A DNA stretch of 64,000 bases from Metabacillus_B sp050107715 (GCF_050107715.1 NZ_JBNILN010000007.1:62001-126000); one strand, 5' to 3'; counted from the first letter of the stretch, positions 42,556 through 52,309 are shown. Notes: generated from the letters alone by a model not told the origin. A program made the numbers and translations.

Positions 42556-45550
42556 GAATATTGAGATTAAAAAAGTGCTGGTAATCGGTTCGGGACCGAT
42601 TATCATCGGCCAGGCCGCTGAATTTGATTACTCTGGGACCCAGGCATGCCTTGCATTAAAGGAAGAAGGCTGCGAAGTCATTTTACTTAATAATAACCCC
42701 GCTACGATTATGACAGACCCCGATGTAGCAGATACGGTTTATTTTGAACCTATGACAGCTGCTTCAATTGAAAAAATCATTAAAACAGAAAAGCCTGATG
42801 GTCTGATTGCTTCGGTTGGGGGACAGACAGGACTGAATTTAGCTCTTGAACTCGATGAAAAAGGAATCCTTGAAGCACACTGTGTAAAATTGCTCGGATC
42901 TCCTGCAGCTTCAATTAAACAGGGAGAGGACCGGGACCTTTTCAGAAAACTGATGCATGATATGAAGGAGCCAATTCCGGAAAGCCTGATTGTCCGTAAT
43001 GCGGAAGAAGCCCTTGATTTTGCTGATGAGATCGGTTATCCGATTATTATACGGCCTGCTTATACGCTAGGCGGAAAAGGGGGAGGCATTGCCTCTGCTG
43101 AAAAAGAGCTGAAGGAGATGCTTCGTCACGGCCTGGAAGCAAGCCCCATCCGGCAGTGCTTAGTTGAAAAAAGTATCGCGGGCTTTAAGGAAGTGGAATA
43201 TGAGGTGATGCGTGATGCAGCCGGAACGTCGGTTGCAATTTGCAGCATGGAAAACTTCGATCCGGTTGGCATTCACACTGGCGACTCGATTGTCGCCGCG
43301 CCATCCCAGACTTTGACCGACAAGGAGCATCAAATGCTTCGGACCTCAGCTCTGCGCATCATTGGTGAACTTGGAATCATTGGAGGCTGCAATATTCAAT
43401 TTGCCCTGGATCCAAACAGCAGGCAATACTTTGTCATTGAGGTGAATCCGCGTGTCAGCCGATCCTCTGCCCTTGCCTCAAAAGCGACCGGGTACCCCAT
43501 CGCGAGGATCGCGGCAAAGCTCGCACTCGGCTATACGCTGGATGAATTAAAAAATCCGCTTACTGAAACAACCTATGCAAGCTTCGAACCGGCACTTGAT
43601 TATGTCGCCGTAAAGTTCCCGAGATGGCCTTTTGATAAGTTCAAAGATCTGGACCGCAGGCTTGGAACGAAAATGAAAGCGACAGGTGAAGTGATGGCTC
43701 TTTCAAGGAATATGGAAGCAGGTTTTTTAAAGGCACTTGATTCTCTTGAACTCGATACGGTGGGCGCTTTTATGCCTGAAATCATGAAGCTGGAGGATAA
43801 GAAACTTGATAGCCTGATGGCCAAGGCAGACGACCGGCGTTTCTTTGCAGCAGCGGAGAGAATGAGAAGAGGAGCGGGCATTGAATTTATTCATCAGCTA
43901 ACGAAAATTGACCGTTATTTTCTCGGTGTCATCCAGTCGGTCTTAAAGATTGAACAGGAGATAAAGCTATCGCCTGATATGGATCAAAAACAGCTTTCAT
44001 CCTGGAAGGAAAAAGGCTTCTCTGATGTCGCAATCGCCTTTTTATCAGGACGGCATGAAACCGAAATAAAAGAGCTGCGAATGCAATGGGGAATACATGC
44101 GGTATACAAAATTGTTGATACTTGCGCAGCTGAATTTGAAGCAAGAACGAACTATTTTTATTCTGTGTATTTTGGAGAACAGGATTACGTTCCTGTGAAG
44201 AATGGGAAAAAACGGATTGTCATTATTGGTTCTGGTCCGAACAGAATCGGCCAGGGCATCGAATTTGATTACAGCGCTGTACATGGAATAAAAGCTTTGA
44301 AAAACTCGGGGTGTGAAGCCATTATGATAAACAGCAATCCCGAGACGGTCAGTACAGACTATGAGCTCGCGGACCGTCTATACTTCGAACCCATAACCTT
44401 TGAGTATGTGATGAATGTCGTAGAGCATGAGAAGGCAGATGCGGTCATCGTTCAATTTGGCGGGCAAACGGCCATTAATCTTGCACAAAAGCTGGAAGAA
44501 GCCGGGGTAACTCTGCTTGGCACGGATCACCAAACGCTATTTACGCTTGAGGATCGCGAGGCATTTTACCGGCTGCTGGATTCCTGCGGCATTCCGAGGG
44601 TAAAAGGGATGGCTGCGCAAACTGCAGAAGAAGCGATAGCAGCAGCAGGGACGATCGGCTTTCCTGTGCTGTTGAGGCCTTCCTATGTAATTGGAGGCAA
44701 GGGGATGGCGGCGGCAGAAAATGAAAAAGAGCTGGCTGCGCTGCTTAAGAAGGCAGACGAGGCAGCCTTCCCCATCCTTATTGATCAATTTGTACAAGGA
44801 AAAGAAGCGGAGCTTGATCTCGTATCTGATGGAGAAAACGTTTGGATCCCGCTTATAATCGAACATATTGAACGGGCGGGTGTTCATTCAGGAGACAGTA
44901 TGGCTATTCTCCCGGCGCAGTCTTTTTCAAATACTCAGCTTTCAGCATTACGTGACTATGGAACGGCGATCGCACGGCATCTTTCCTATAAAGGAATCAT
45001 GAACATTCAATTTATCATTGAAGAAAACAGGATTTATGTCCTGGAAGTAAACCCCAGAGCAAGCAGGACAGTACCTGCAGTCAGCAAAGTCGTTCAAGCA
45101 TCGCTTATTGAAGAGGCAACGAAGGCGCTGCTTGGAGAAACGATAGCAGAACAAAATTGCACTGTCCCGTTCACTGCTGTGAAGTTCCCGGTTTTTTCAG
45201 TTCATGCTCTGCATGATCAAAGCCTTGATCTTGGACCTGAAATGAAATCCACTGGGGAAGGGATGTGTATAGGAGGAAATCTGGAGGAAGCTTTGAAAAA
45301 GGTGTTTGATGATGGAAAAGACAAACCGCTTCTCTTGGATTTTGAAAGTCCTGAAGACCGGCAGCTGTCATCCTGTATCTTATACAGCCCCGCAAAAATG
45401 GAACATATCCGAAAAACAGCTATTGCCTATGGACAGCAGGTTATTACGGATGAGGATACGTATAAGGCCTTTTTAACAGGACAATCGGCGGCTTCATCTG
45501 AGCCGGTTCCCGTTATTAGCGGAAAGGACGTGGGCACATGCACACTGTAA
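42548..45550 (+). CDS. carB: Carbamoyl-phosphate synthase, arginine-specific, large subunit
   Basis: A 1000-residue ATP-dependent synthase with duplicated ATP-grasp halves, each opening with V.IIGSGP (VLVIGSGPIIIGQAAEFDYS and IVIIGSGPNRIGQG). It joins ammonia, bicarbonate and two ATP to carbamoyl phosphate. The C-terminal regulatory domain is clearly shorter than in the roughly 1070-residue pyrimidine-type enzymes, in keeping with arginine-specific forms that lack UMP control. The ATG at 42548 overlaps the carA end; argF overlaps by 13 bases. Confidence 0.95.
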   Translation: MPKNIEIKKVLVIGSGPIIIGQAAEFDYSGTQACLALKEEGCEVILLNNNPATIMTDPDVADTVYFEPMTAASIEKIIKTEKPDGLIASVGGQTGLNLALELDEKGILEAHCVKLLGSPAASIKQGEDRDLFRKLMHDMKEPIPESLIVRNAEEALDFADEIGYPIIIRPAYTLGGKGGGIASAEKELKEMLRHGLEASPIRQCLVEKSIAGFKEVEYEVMRDAAGTSVAICSMENFDPVGIHTGDSIVAAPSQTLTDKEHQMLRTSALRIIGELGIIGGCNIQFALDPNSRQYFVIEVNPRVSRSSALASKATGYPIARIAAKLALGYTLDELKNPLTETTYASFEPALDYVAVKFPRWPFDKFKDLDRRLGTKMKATGEVMALSRNMEAGFLKALDSLELDTVGAFMPEIMKLEDKKLDSLMAKADDRRFFAAAERMRRGAGIEFIHQLTKIDRYFLGVIQSVLKIEQEIKLSPDMDQKQLSSWKEKGFSDVAIAFLSGRHETEIKELRMQWGIHAVYKIVDTCAAEFEARTNYFYSVYFGEQDYVPVKNGKKRIVIIGSGPNRIGQGIEFDYSAVHGIKALKNSGCEAIMINSNPETVSTDYELADRLYFEPITFEYVMNVVEHEKADAVIVQFGGQTAINLAQKLEEAGVTLLGTDHQTLFTLEDREAFYRLLDSCGIPRVKGMAAQTAEEAIAAAGTIGFPVLLRPSYVIGGKGMAAAENEKELAALLKKADEAAFPILIDQFVQGKEAELDLVSDGENVWIPLIIEHIERAGVHSGDSMAILPAQSFSNTQLSALRDYGTAIARHLSYKGIMNIQFIIEENRIYVLEVNPRASRTVPAVSKVVQASLIEEATKALLGETIAEQNCTVPFTAVKFPVFSVHALHDQSLDLGPEMKSTGEGMCIGGNLEEALKKVFDDGKDKPLLLDFESPEDRQLSSCILYSPAKMEHIRKTAIAYGQQVITDEDTYKAFLTGQSAASSEPVPVISGKDVGTCTL

Positions 45551-46482
45551 CAGCCAATAACAGCCGCACAATAAAAGGGCTCAGTTTACTGTCACTCCTG
45601 GAGCTGGATGGAGATGTCATTCACGATCTTCTTCAGGAAGCAGAAGCTTTGAAAAAAGCACCGGTTGAAACCTCTCTTTCGGGAAAGACGCTTGCCATGA
45701 TTTTTGAAAAATCCTCTACAAGAACCCGGGTGTCCTTTGAGGCGGGGATGCTGCAGCTCGGGGGGCACGCCTTATTTTTAAGCAGCCGCGATCTGCAGCT
45801 TGGGAGAGGGGAATCGATCGAGGATACAGCAAAGGTATTATCCGCCTATGCAGATGCCATCTTGATTCGCACATTTGAACATAAAAAAGCCGAAGAGCTG
45901 GCCTTCCATTCTAACGTACCCGTTATTAACGGCTTAACGGACCAATTTCATCCGTGCCAGGCGCTCGCGGATCTATTAACAATTAAAGAGCTGAAAGGGA
46001 CATTTAAAGGAAAAAAAGCCGCATATATGGGAGATGGCAACAACGTAGCACACTCCCTCATGATAGCCTGCGCCAAAATGGGAATGGACTTTGCTCTGGC
46101 CTCACCTGAGGGGTATGGTGCAGATGAGGCCATAATAAAAAATGCACAGAAAACAGCCCGTCATTCTGGAGCCAAGCTTGTTCTTACAAACTCTCCGGAG
46201 GAGGCTGCTGCCGAGGCAGATATCATTTATTCAGATGTCTGGACGAGTATGGGGCAGGAGGAAGAAGTGTTGAACCGTCTAAAAGCCTTCGAAGGTTTCC
46301 AGGTGAATGAAGCTTTGATGAAGAACGCGAAGCCGGATGCCCATTTCCTTCATTGCTTGCCCGCACACCGGGGGGAAGAGGTGACTGCTGCAGTCATCGA
46401 TGGACCGAATTCGGCTGTTTTTCAGCAGGCGGAAAACCGTCTGCATGTCCAAAAAGCGCTTTTAAAAATGATTCTCGCCTAA
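45538..46482 (+). CDS. argF: Ornithine carbamoyltransferase
   Basis: A 314-residue enzyme making citrulline from ornithine and carbamoyl phosphate. STRTRVSFEAGM (carbamoyl phosphate site), HPCQALADL and HCLPAHRGEEV (ornithine side) are intact. Its ATG lies within the carB end. It is the last gene of the operon; argG and argH are not in the window. No strong terminator is obvious before yjzC. Confidence 0.95.
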   Translation: MHTVTANNSRTIKGLSLLSLLELDGDVIHDLLQEAEALKKAPVETSLSGKTLAMIFEKSSTRTRVSFEAGMLQLGGHALFLSSRDLQLGRGESIEDTAKVLSAYADAILIRTFEHKKAEELAFHSNVPVINGLTDQFHPCQALADLLTIKELKGTFKGKKAAYMGDGNNVAHSLMIACAKMGMDFALASPEGYGADEAIIKNAQKTARHSGAKLVLTNSPEEAAAEADIIYSDVWTSMGQEEEVLNRLKAFEGFQVNEALMKNAKPDAHFLHCLPAHRGEEVTAAVIDGPNSAVFQQAENRLHVQKALLKMILA

Positions 46483-46631
46483 ACCGGATATACTAAACAT
46501 GAACCTTTATCCCGCTTTAAAAGCAAGCCGCAGAAAATCGGCCGGGATGAAGTCCAATTGTTCACTAAGCAACCAGACATCAGAGAGAAGTACCTGTCTG
46601 ATGGACGTTTCATTTCGAGGAGGGTTTTTCC

Positions 46632-46811
46632 ATGGGTCAGCAGCACCGATTTCGCGAAGGGCAGAAAGCGCCGAATAATGGTGTTTATGTAGAGGTTGGA
46701 GAAACAGGAGATAATGTTATGAATCCGAAGCAAATTAAGCTTAAGGCTGGCGGCCACTTTCCTGAAACTTCGAACCATAACCGCCAATGGACGTATAAAA
46801 GGAAGCCGTGA
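46632..46811 (+). CDS. yjzC: YjzC-family small protein (59 residues)
   Basis: Reads from ATG 46632 to TGA 46809-46811, with CGAGGAGGG upstream. It begins MGQQHRFREGQKAPNNGVY and ends ETSNHNRQWTYKRKP, which I recognise as YjzC. It is small, basic and soluble, of unknown role. It lies right after argF, as in B. subtilis. Confidence 0.85.
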   Translation: MGQQHRFREGQKAPNNGVYVEVGETGDNVMNPKQIKLKAGGHFPETSNHNRQWTYKRKP

Positions 46812-46857
46812 ACCTCTCAGGTGAAGGCTGCCGCTTAGATTGAAAGCTTAACTTCAG

Positions 46858-46891
46858 CAAAAAAAGACCTTCAGCAGGAAGGTCTTTTTTG
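46858..46891. terminator. Terminator after yjzC (also yjzD)
   Basis: AAAAAGACCTT/AAGGTCTTTTT stem with T runs on both strands. Confidence 0.8.
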
Positions 46892-46943
46892 TGTTGAAAT
46901 GCTGCAGCTCTTCCTTCAATAATGAAAGGCGCTTTTCTTTACA

Positions 46944-47129
46944 TTAATGATGGCTGCTGACAGGCTCGTCTGGAATAAAAGCAGCAATGGCGTTAATTAA
47001 GATAGCTGCTCCTATAGACAGAATGGTAGCTGTCATAAAGTCGTAAGCGCTTCCTACCATGGAAGACGTTACATAAGTAAGCATATGTACGAGCAAGAAC
47101 GACCAGAAAAACGTCCAAAAAAAACGCAA
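46944..47129 (-). CDS. yjzD: YjzD-family small membrane protein
   Basis: A 61-residue protein with two membrane segments (FFWTFFWSFLLVHMLTYV and TATILSIGAAILINAIAAF) ending PDEPVSSHH; DUF2929 family. The TTG at 47129 is preferred since GGAGGGG lies 6 bases upstream and the product then begins MRFFWTFFW. The location between yjzC and yjaU is conserved with B. subtilis. Function unknown. Confidence 0.8.
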   Translation of the reverse strand: MRFFWTFFWSFLLVHMLTYVTSSMVGSAYDFMTATILSIGAAILINAIAAFIPDEPVSSHH

Positions 47130-47341
47130 ATTTTTCCCCTCCATTTGCACACAATTCTCAATTTATCATACCACACATATTTTATACAATAAAGATACCG
47201 GATGAAAACATTTGTGACAAGGATTTGTCGATTTCCCATCGAATTTCCTTAATAGAGAATAGGCTCCTTCCCATACTAATTGTTTTTTTATTTCATAAGA
47301 TATTGCGGACACAATTCTAAAACAGATAGGCGGTGAGCAGC

Positions 47342-48076
47342 ATGGAAATCTATGATCGCTTTTTTCAATTTGAATCGGAATGGACAGTCATTCATACTCC
47401 ATACCAGCCTAATGGTTTTGGCGTCTTCCTTTTGGGTGATAAAAATCATTTTGTGGATAGCGATTCCAGCTTTTGGATGCAGCATCTTGGGCGTAAACAG
47501 CTGCTCGCCGCATTAAGAAAAGCCGGCTTTACCATTATTCAATCTAATCTGCATGGCAGCCATTGGGGATCACCTAAAGCGGGAAACCTGGCAGAGAAAT
47601 TGCTGCATCTGCTGCCGAAAAAAGAAATTTTAAATGATAAAGTTCATATTCTGGCAGAGGGGACCGGGGCTCTGGCAGCAATGGATCTGATGCAAAGATG
47701 TCCCGAACGGATCCGGTCCATCGGTCTTTTCAACCCTTGCCTGGACCTGCAAGGCTATTACCGGGATGAAAAAAACAATAAGCTTTTCTATAAACGCCTT
47801 ACAAGGGAGATTGCAGCAGCCTATGAGGTGGAAGAAAAAGAATTAGAATCGATTCCTTTAAGAAGTTTGCATCCATCAGAATCCAGAGTGCCTGTGAAAA
47901 TATGGGACAGGATGAGCGGTACGCCATTTCCATATCAAAAGCATAGCAAGGTTTTTGAAGAGTTGCGCAAACAGCAGGGCTCTCCGATTGAATTGATCCT
48001 GCACCTTGGGGAACAGCCGTACCGGATTCATCAATCTGTCATCAAATTTTTTACTTTGCACCAGAAAAACCTTTAA
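47342..48076 (+). CDS. yjaU: YjaU-like alpha/beta hydrolase fold protein
   Basis: A 244-residue protein with traces of the alpha/beta hydrolase fold (FGVFLLGDKNHFVDSDS, ILAEGTGALAAMDLMQRC). The usual nucleophile elbow reads EGTGA instead of GxSxG, so it may be catalytically inactive. GGCGGTGAG precedes the ATG at 47342. Identity rests mainly on location between yjzD and yjaV. Confidence 0.65.
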   Translation: MEIYDRFFQFESEWTVIHTPYQPNGFGVFLLGDKNHFVDSDSSFWMQHLGRKQLLAALRKAGFTIIQSNLHGSHWGSPKAGNLAEKLLHLLPKKEILNDKVHILAEGTGALAAMDLMQRCPERIRSIGLFNPCLDLQGYYRDEKNNKLFYKRLTREIAAAYEVEEKELESIPLRSLHPSESRVPVKIWDRMSGTPFPYQKHSKVFEELRKQQGSPIELILHLGEQPYRIHQSVIKFFTLHQKNL

Positions 48077-48131
48077 CCGAACCGGCACTTGAGGCATAAG
48101 GTAAGATAATGACTTCTCAAGGAGGAATACC

Positions 48132-48755
48132 ATGAAGCAGGCAGCTGTTTTAGGAGCGCAGACGTTTCTTGGATTTGCATTATGCGGAAAGCTGGTGGAA
48201 AGAGGGGTCCCGGTAAAAGCTGTTTTTGATCAGCCAGGGAATAAGCATGAAAAACGGACGATGGAGGAAAAGTGGCTTACCATCGGAAGGAATGCTCTCT
48301 TTACACCGGTTTGCAGGGAGGACCACCCCAATCTAAAGGAATGCGGGGTTGTCTTTAATCATCCGGAAAAAGTTATTGAGGTTGAAGCCTTGCATGTAAT
48401 CAGCATGATTTTAACCAATGGGGAAAGAGCGGCTGGAGAAAACGAAACCCTGATCTACCTTGGCTCGCTTTACGGCCCTTGGCAGCCTGCCACTGAAGAA
48501 CTGAATCGCTGGGCAGCATCTGATTTTACGTTTCCTCCTTTTCACGATGACCCGGGTTTATTTATAGAGGATGCAGCAGCAGCGGTTATCGATATAGCGT
48601 TCGGGGAAGGGACCAAGGGACAATCCTATTATCTCCCGGGAAATGGAGTAAGGGCAGATAACCAGTACCCGCTCACACAGAAGACTTCTCTCGAAAAAGG
48701 ACTTGAACAGCTTCAAACGCATATGGAGCTTTACCCATTTTTGTACGGCTCCTAA
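48132..48755 (+). CDS. yjaV: YjaV-like Rossmann-fold protein
   Basis: A 207-residue protein. It begins MKQAAVLGAQTFLGFALCGKL, a variant of the epimerase/dehydratase nucleotide-binding loop, and contains YLGSLYGPWQP like the YxxxK region, without a clear catalytic triad. CAAGGAGG precedes the ATG. In B. subtilis the next gene would be med, then comZ; here only 88 bases separate yjaV from comZ. Confidence 0.7.
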   Translation: MKQAAVLGAQTFLGFALCGKLVERGVPVKAVFDQPGNKHEKRTMEEKWLTIGRNALFTPVCREDHPNLKECGVVFNHPEKVIEVEALHVISMILTNGERAAGENETLIYLGSLYGPWQPATEELNRWAASDFTFPPFHDDPGLFIEDAAAAVIDIAFGEGTKGQSYYLPGNGVRADNQYPLTQKTSLEKGLEQLQTHMELYPFLYGS

Positions 48756-48843
48756 AGCGCTTGTCTGATTCAGGATTTCATCATATAGTAATAGGGCATC
48801 CGCTGGACAAGCGGGAATCTTTATAGCCGAAGGAGACAGATCA

Positions 48844-49029
48844 ATGGAACAGCACCCAAAACAAATGGAATTCATGCAGATTGCAATGAAGTATTTTCCA
48901 GAGGCTAAACAGCAGCTGGATGGGCTTGGACTTGAGCTGTCAATGGAACATGTTCAGCCGTTGCTTGGGCTTTTCAATAAAGTAATGGCCGAAGCCTATG
49001 AAATGGGCAAGAAGGATTCAGCAGAATAA
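48844..49029 (+). CDS. comZ: Competence protein ComZ
   Basis: A 61-residue helical protein (QMEFMQIAMKYFPEAKQQL, then EHVQPLLGLFNKVM), recognised as ComZ, a negative regulator of comG expression in B. subtilis. AAGGAGAC lies upstream of the ATG. There, med and comZ form one operon; med is missing here. A hairpin terminator follows at 49033-49067. Confidence 0.85.
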   Translation: MEQHPKQMEFMQIAMKYFPEAKQQLDGLGLELSMEHVQPLLGLFNKVMAEAYEMGKKDSAE

Positions 49030-49032
49030 AGG

Positions 49033-49067
49033 AAAGGCTTGATTCCATAGAGGATCAAGCCTTTTTC
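49033..49067. terminator. Terminator after comZ
   Basis: AAAGGCTTGAT/GATCAAGCCTTTTT stem and T run. Confidence 0.8.
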
Positions 49068-49122
49068 CGCGCTGCAAATGCCTTTCATGCAGCCTTCCGC
49101 CCACCCGCTTAGCCAAGGGGCA

Positions 49123-49374
49123 TTAATCGTTCAGTTTCTTTTTGATTAAGTCGAGCATCGGACTAAGGTTTTTAAGCATGGGCTTCATATCTTTTAGTGA
49201 ACCCATAATATCACTTACCTGCATCATGATGGTCATATAATCGGCATCGCCGGCGTCCGTTTCTTCCGTCTTGGCTTCTGTCATTTGTTCCGGAGAATCT
49301 TCTTTTTGCTTTGCCTGGTCCTGACGGCCGCCGAACATGAGCTGATCAAACCTGTTTTTTTGAGGATTAGCCAT
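49123..49374 (-). CDS. yjzB: Small acidic protein, YjzB-like
   Basis: An 83-residue minus-strand protein: ANPQKNRFDQLMFGGR at the N-terminus, an acidic middle, and an amphipathic helical end (DIMGSLKDMKPMLKNLSPMLDLIKKKL). The ATG at 49374 follows AGGTGA. The name follows its position between comZ and fabH on the opposite strand, as in B. subtilis; function unknown. Confidence 0.6.
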   Translation of the reverse strand: MANPQKNRFDQLMFGGRQDQAKQKEDSPEQMTEAKTEETDAGDADYMTIMMQVSDIMGSLKDMKPMLKNLSPMLDLIKKKLND

Positions 49375-49460
49375 TTTTTTCACCTGCCTGAACTTCCGGT
49401 TCTGATGATACCAGTCTATGTAAACAAGGTAAATGTGAATGGACGATTGCAACAGAATGA

Positions 49461-49506
49461 TTGAAAAAAAAAGAAAGATACGCTAAAATTAGGACCAAGT
49501 CATAAT
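49461..49506 (+). promoter_or_regulatory. fabH promoter with FapR operator
   Basis: TTGAAA (49461-49466), 17-base spacer, TAAAAT (49484-49489). ATTAGGACCAAGTCATAAT (49488-49506) matches the FapR consensus ATTAGTACCTNGTACTAAT at all but a few positions and overlaps the start site. FapR is released by malonyl-CoA, so fabH-fabF should be induced when lipid synthesis stalls. Confidence 0.85.
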
Positions 49507-49632
49507 ATTTGATGTTAAAAATTAGATTGGCCGATTGAGCTCACAGAGCAGATGCTGATCCTGCATAAAAAACGCAAATCGGCGGACAAGAGTCCAGTTA
49601 GGCAAAAAACTAATAATAAAGGGGCTGCACAT

Positions 49633-50565
49633 ATGAATGCTGGAATTATCGGAATTGGCCGGTATATCCCTGAAAATGTGATTACTAATCATGATCTTGA
49701 GAAACGGATGGATACGTCAGACGAATGGATCCGTACCCGTACTGGAATTGAAGAAAGACGCATAGCAAGCGATGACATTGATACATCTGACATGGCGTTT
49801 ATGGCCGCAGAAAAAGCATTGGAGCACGCAGGGATTTCAGCACAGGAACTGGATATGATTCTTGTCGCTACGGTTACTCCGGACCGGCCTTTCCCTTCCG
49901 TAGCCTGCCGCATTCAGGAGAGGCTCGGCGCAAGACAAATTCCTGCGATGGATATCAGTGCTGCCTGTGCAGGATTCATGTATGGCCTTGTAACAGGTAA
50001 GCAGTTTGTTGAAACCGGAGTTTATAAAAATATACTTGTTGTAGGTGTTGAAAAGTTATCTAAAATTACCGATTGGGAAGACCGGAACACGGCCGTCCTC
50101 TTTGGAGATGCCGCCGGTGCTGCCGTTTTAGGGCCTGTATCAGAAGGAAAAGGAATTCTCTCCTTTGATCTTGGTGCAGACGGAAGCGGTGCCAAGCATT
50201 TGTATCAGGATGAATTTATCATCATGAACGGACGGGAAGTATTTAAATTTGCGGTCAGACAAATGGGTGAATCCAGCGTGAAAGTATTGGAAAAAGCAGG
50301 GTTAGGCAAGGATGATGTGGATTTTCTTGTCCCGCACCAGGCGAACATCCGCATTATGGAGGCGGCGAGGGAGCGGCTGGATCTGCCTCCTGAAAAAATG
50401 TCTAAAACGGTCAACAAGTTTGGAAATACATCAGCTGCTTCTATTCCATTAAGCATTGTAGAAGAGCTGGAAGCTGGTAAAATAAAAGACGGAGATCTGC
50501 TTGTTATGGTAGGATTTGGCGGAGGCCTGACATGGGGCGCCATTGCCATGAGATGGGGACGGTAG
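49633..50565 (+). CDS. fabH: 3-oxoacyl-ACP synthase III
   Basis: A 310-residue condensing enzyme that starts fatty acid synthesis by joining acyl-CoA and malonyl-ACP. The catalytic triad is Cys112 in SAACAGF, His in VPHQANIR and Asn in FGNTSAAS. The ATG at 49633 with AAAGGGG is chosen over an upstream in-frame codon at 49552. In Bacillus it prefers branched acyl-CoA primers. It forms an operon with fabF under FapR. Confidence 0.95.
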   Translation: MNAGIIGIGRYIPENVITNHDLEKRMDTSDEWIRTRTGIEERRIASDDIDTSDMAFMAAEKALEHAGISAQELDMILVATVTPDRPFPSVACRIQERLGARQIPAMDISAACAGFMYGLVTGKQFVETGVYKNILVVGVEKLSKITDWEDRNTAVLFGDAAGAAVLGPVSEGKGILSFDLGADGSGAKHLYQDEFIIMNGREVFKFAVRQMGESSVKVLEKAGLGKDDVDFLVPHQANIRIMEAARERLDLPPEKMSKTVNKFGNTSAASIPLSIVEELEAGKIKDGDLLVMVGFGGGLTWGAIAMRWGR

Positions 50566-50608
50566 TTCGTTAATCTATTCTAATCAAAAAAGATGAGGTG
50601 TCTTGGAG

Positions 50609-51847
50609 ATGGAAAAGAAAAGAGTCGTGGTTACAGGACTGGGAGCTGTCAGTCCTTTAGGTTTGGATGCAGAAACTTCCTGGGCCAATGCAATAAAAGG
50701 AATATCAGGAATTAAGCCGCTCACCCGGGTTAATCCGGATGACTATCCTGCAAAAGTTGCCGGGGAAATTACGGATTTTGATCCTGAGCAGTATATGGAT
50801 AAAAAAGAAGCGCGGAAAATGGACCGGTTTACTCAATATGCAGTAGCGGCTTCCTTTATGGCAGTTGAAGATGCAAAGCTTGAAATTACAGACGAGAACG
50901 CACCGCGTGTCGGGGTATGGGTTGGCTCCGGAATCGGGGGCATGGAAACATTCGAAACGCAGCATCGGATCCTTATGGAAAAAGGGCCAAAGCGCGTAAG
51001 CCCGTTTTTTGTTCCGATGATGATTCCAGATATGGCAGCTGGACAGGTTTCCATTGCACTTGGAGCAAAAGGATTTAATGCCTGTACGGTTACAGCATGT
51101 GCTACAGGAACAAACTCCATTGGGGACGCCTACCGGGTCATTGAACGCGGTGATGCGGATGTTATGATTTCAGGAGGAGCAGAAGCTCCGCTTTCCCAGA
51201 TGGCTTTTGCAGGATTCAGCTCAAGTAAAGCTCTGTCAACCAATCCCGATCCAGCCAAAGCAAGCCGTCCATTTGATGCGGACCGTGATGGATTCGTAAT
51301 GGGTGAAGGTGCTGGTATTCTTGTTCTGGAAGAGCTTGAACACGCTCTGGCCCGAGGAGCAAATATATACGCGGAAGTCGTAGGCTATGGGGCAACAGGC
51401 GATGCCTACCATATTACAGCACCTGCTCCAGGCGGGGAAGGCGGCGTACGAGCGATGAAACAGGCGATTGAAACCGCAAGCCTCAAGCCGGAAGATGTCG
51501 ACTATATCAATGCGCATGGCACAAGCACACAATACAACGATAAATTCGAAACGCTCGCCATTAAGGAAGTTTTCGGCGATCATGCGCAAAAACTGGCCAT
51601 CAGTTCAACAAAGTCCATGACGGGACACTTGCTCGGAGCTGCTGGCGGAATCGAAGCCATATTCTCCGTGCTTGCGATTAAGGAAGGAATCATTCCTCCT
51701 ACCATTAATCTGGACAATCCGGACCCGGAATGTGATTTGGACTATGTTCCGAACGAAGCGCGCAAGAAAGAAGTCAACGTTGTTTTAAGCAACTCACTGG
51801 GCTTCGGAGGACATAACGCGACCCTGCTTTTTAAGAAATATCAATAA
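50609..51847 (+). CDS. fabF: 3-oxoacyl-ACP synthase II
   Basis: A 412-residue elongating condensing enzyme of type II fatty acid synthesis. Cys164 in VTACATGT, then His in NAHGTSTQYND and in SMTGHLLGAAG. The ATG at 50609 lies 8 bases after GAGGTG. It lies 43 bases behind fabH. Confidence 0.95.
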   Translation: MEKKRVVVTGLGAVSPLGLDAETSWANAIKGISGIKPLTRVNPDDYPAKVAGEITDFDPEQYMDKKEARKMDRFTQYAVAASFMAVEDAKLEITDENAPRVGVWVGSGIGGMETFETQHRILMEKGPKRVSPFFVPMMIPDMAAGQVSIALGAKGFNACTVTACATGTNSIGDAYRVIERGDADVMISGGAEAPLSQMAFAGFSSSKALSTNPDPAKASRPFDADRDGFVMGEGAGILVLEELEHALARGANIYAEVVGYGATGDAYHITAPAPGGEGGVRAMKQAIETASLKPEDVDYINAHGTSTQYNDKFETLAIKEVFGDHAQKLAISSTKSMTGHLLGAAGGIEAIFSVLAIKEGIIPPTINLDNPDPECDLDYVPNEARKKEVNVVLSNSLGFGGHNATLLFKKYQ

Positions 51848-51851
51848 CCAT

Positions 51852-51884
51852 AACCGCCGATTCTTTTGAATCGGCGGTTTTATT
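51852..51884 (+). terminator. Terminator of fabH-fabF
   Basis: AACCGCCGATTC/GAATCGGCGGTT perfect 12-base stem, TTTTATTT tail. Confidence 0.85.
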
Positions 51885-51885
51885 T

Positions 51886-52200
51886 AGTGGGCTGGGAGGT
51901 GCCTGACCCTCACTCTGGTAAAGCGATAAAGCTCTGGCACGATCTCTCCAATTCCTTGCTGTTCAAGGCTTCAGGAACATAGGTCTCTGACCCCGCCTGC
52001 GGTGAAGCAAGTGGGGACTGGCCCCGTGCCTGGCCCCGCTTTCGCTGCCGCACTAAAGCTCCGGCACCTTTTCCGCCATTCCATGTTGCTTAAGGGCTGA
52101 AGGAGTCATGTCTCTGACCCTCACCCCTTTCCAGCACTAAAGCGCTAGCGCAGCCTGCCGCCCACCTTTCTCCGCCGCAGACAGAACACCCGATTCATGC
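51886..52200. repeat. Degenerate GC-rich intergenic repeat block B
   Basis: A non-coding stretch related to block A (17770-18440) in opposite orientation. Phrases such as TGCCTGACCCTCACTCTGG, AAAGCTCTGGCAC, GGTCTCTGACCCC and ACTAAAGCTCCGGCACC recur about every 110-125 bases, in two to three imperfect units. The remaining 52201-52309 shows no feature apart from the yjaZ ribosome binding site. Confidence 0.65.
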
Positions 52201-52309
52201 AGCGATTCCAGCCGCAAGATTACTATAGCCTTTCCACCCCATTAAAATTCTCCTGTGATGCCTCCCGTTTTCATCTGTTCATACATACCTTAACTAAGAG
52301 GTGATGGCA

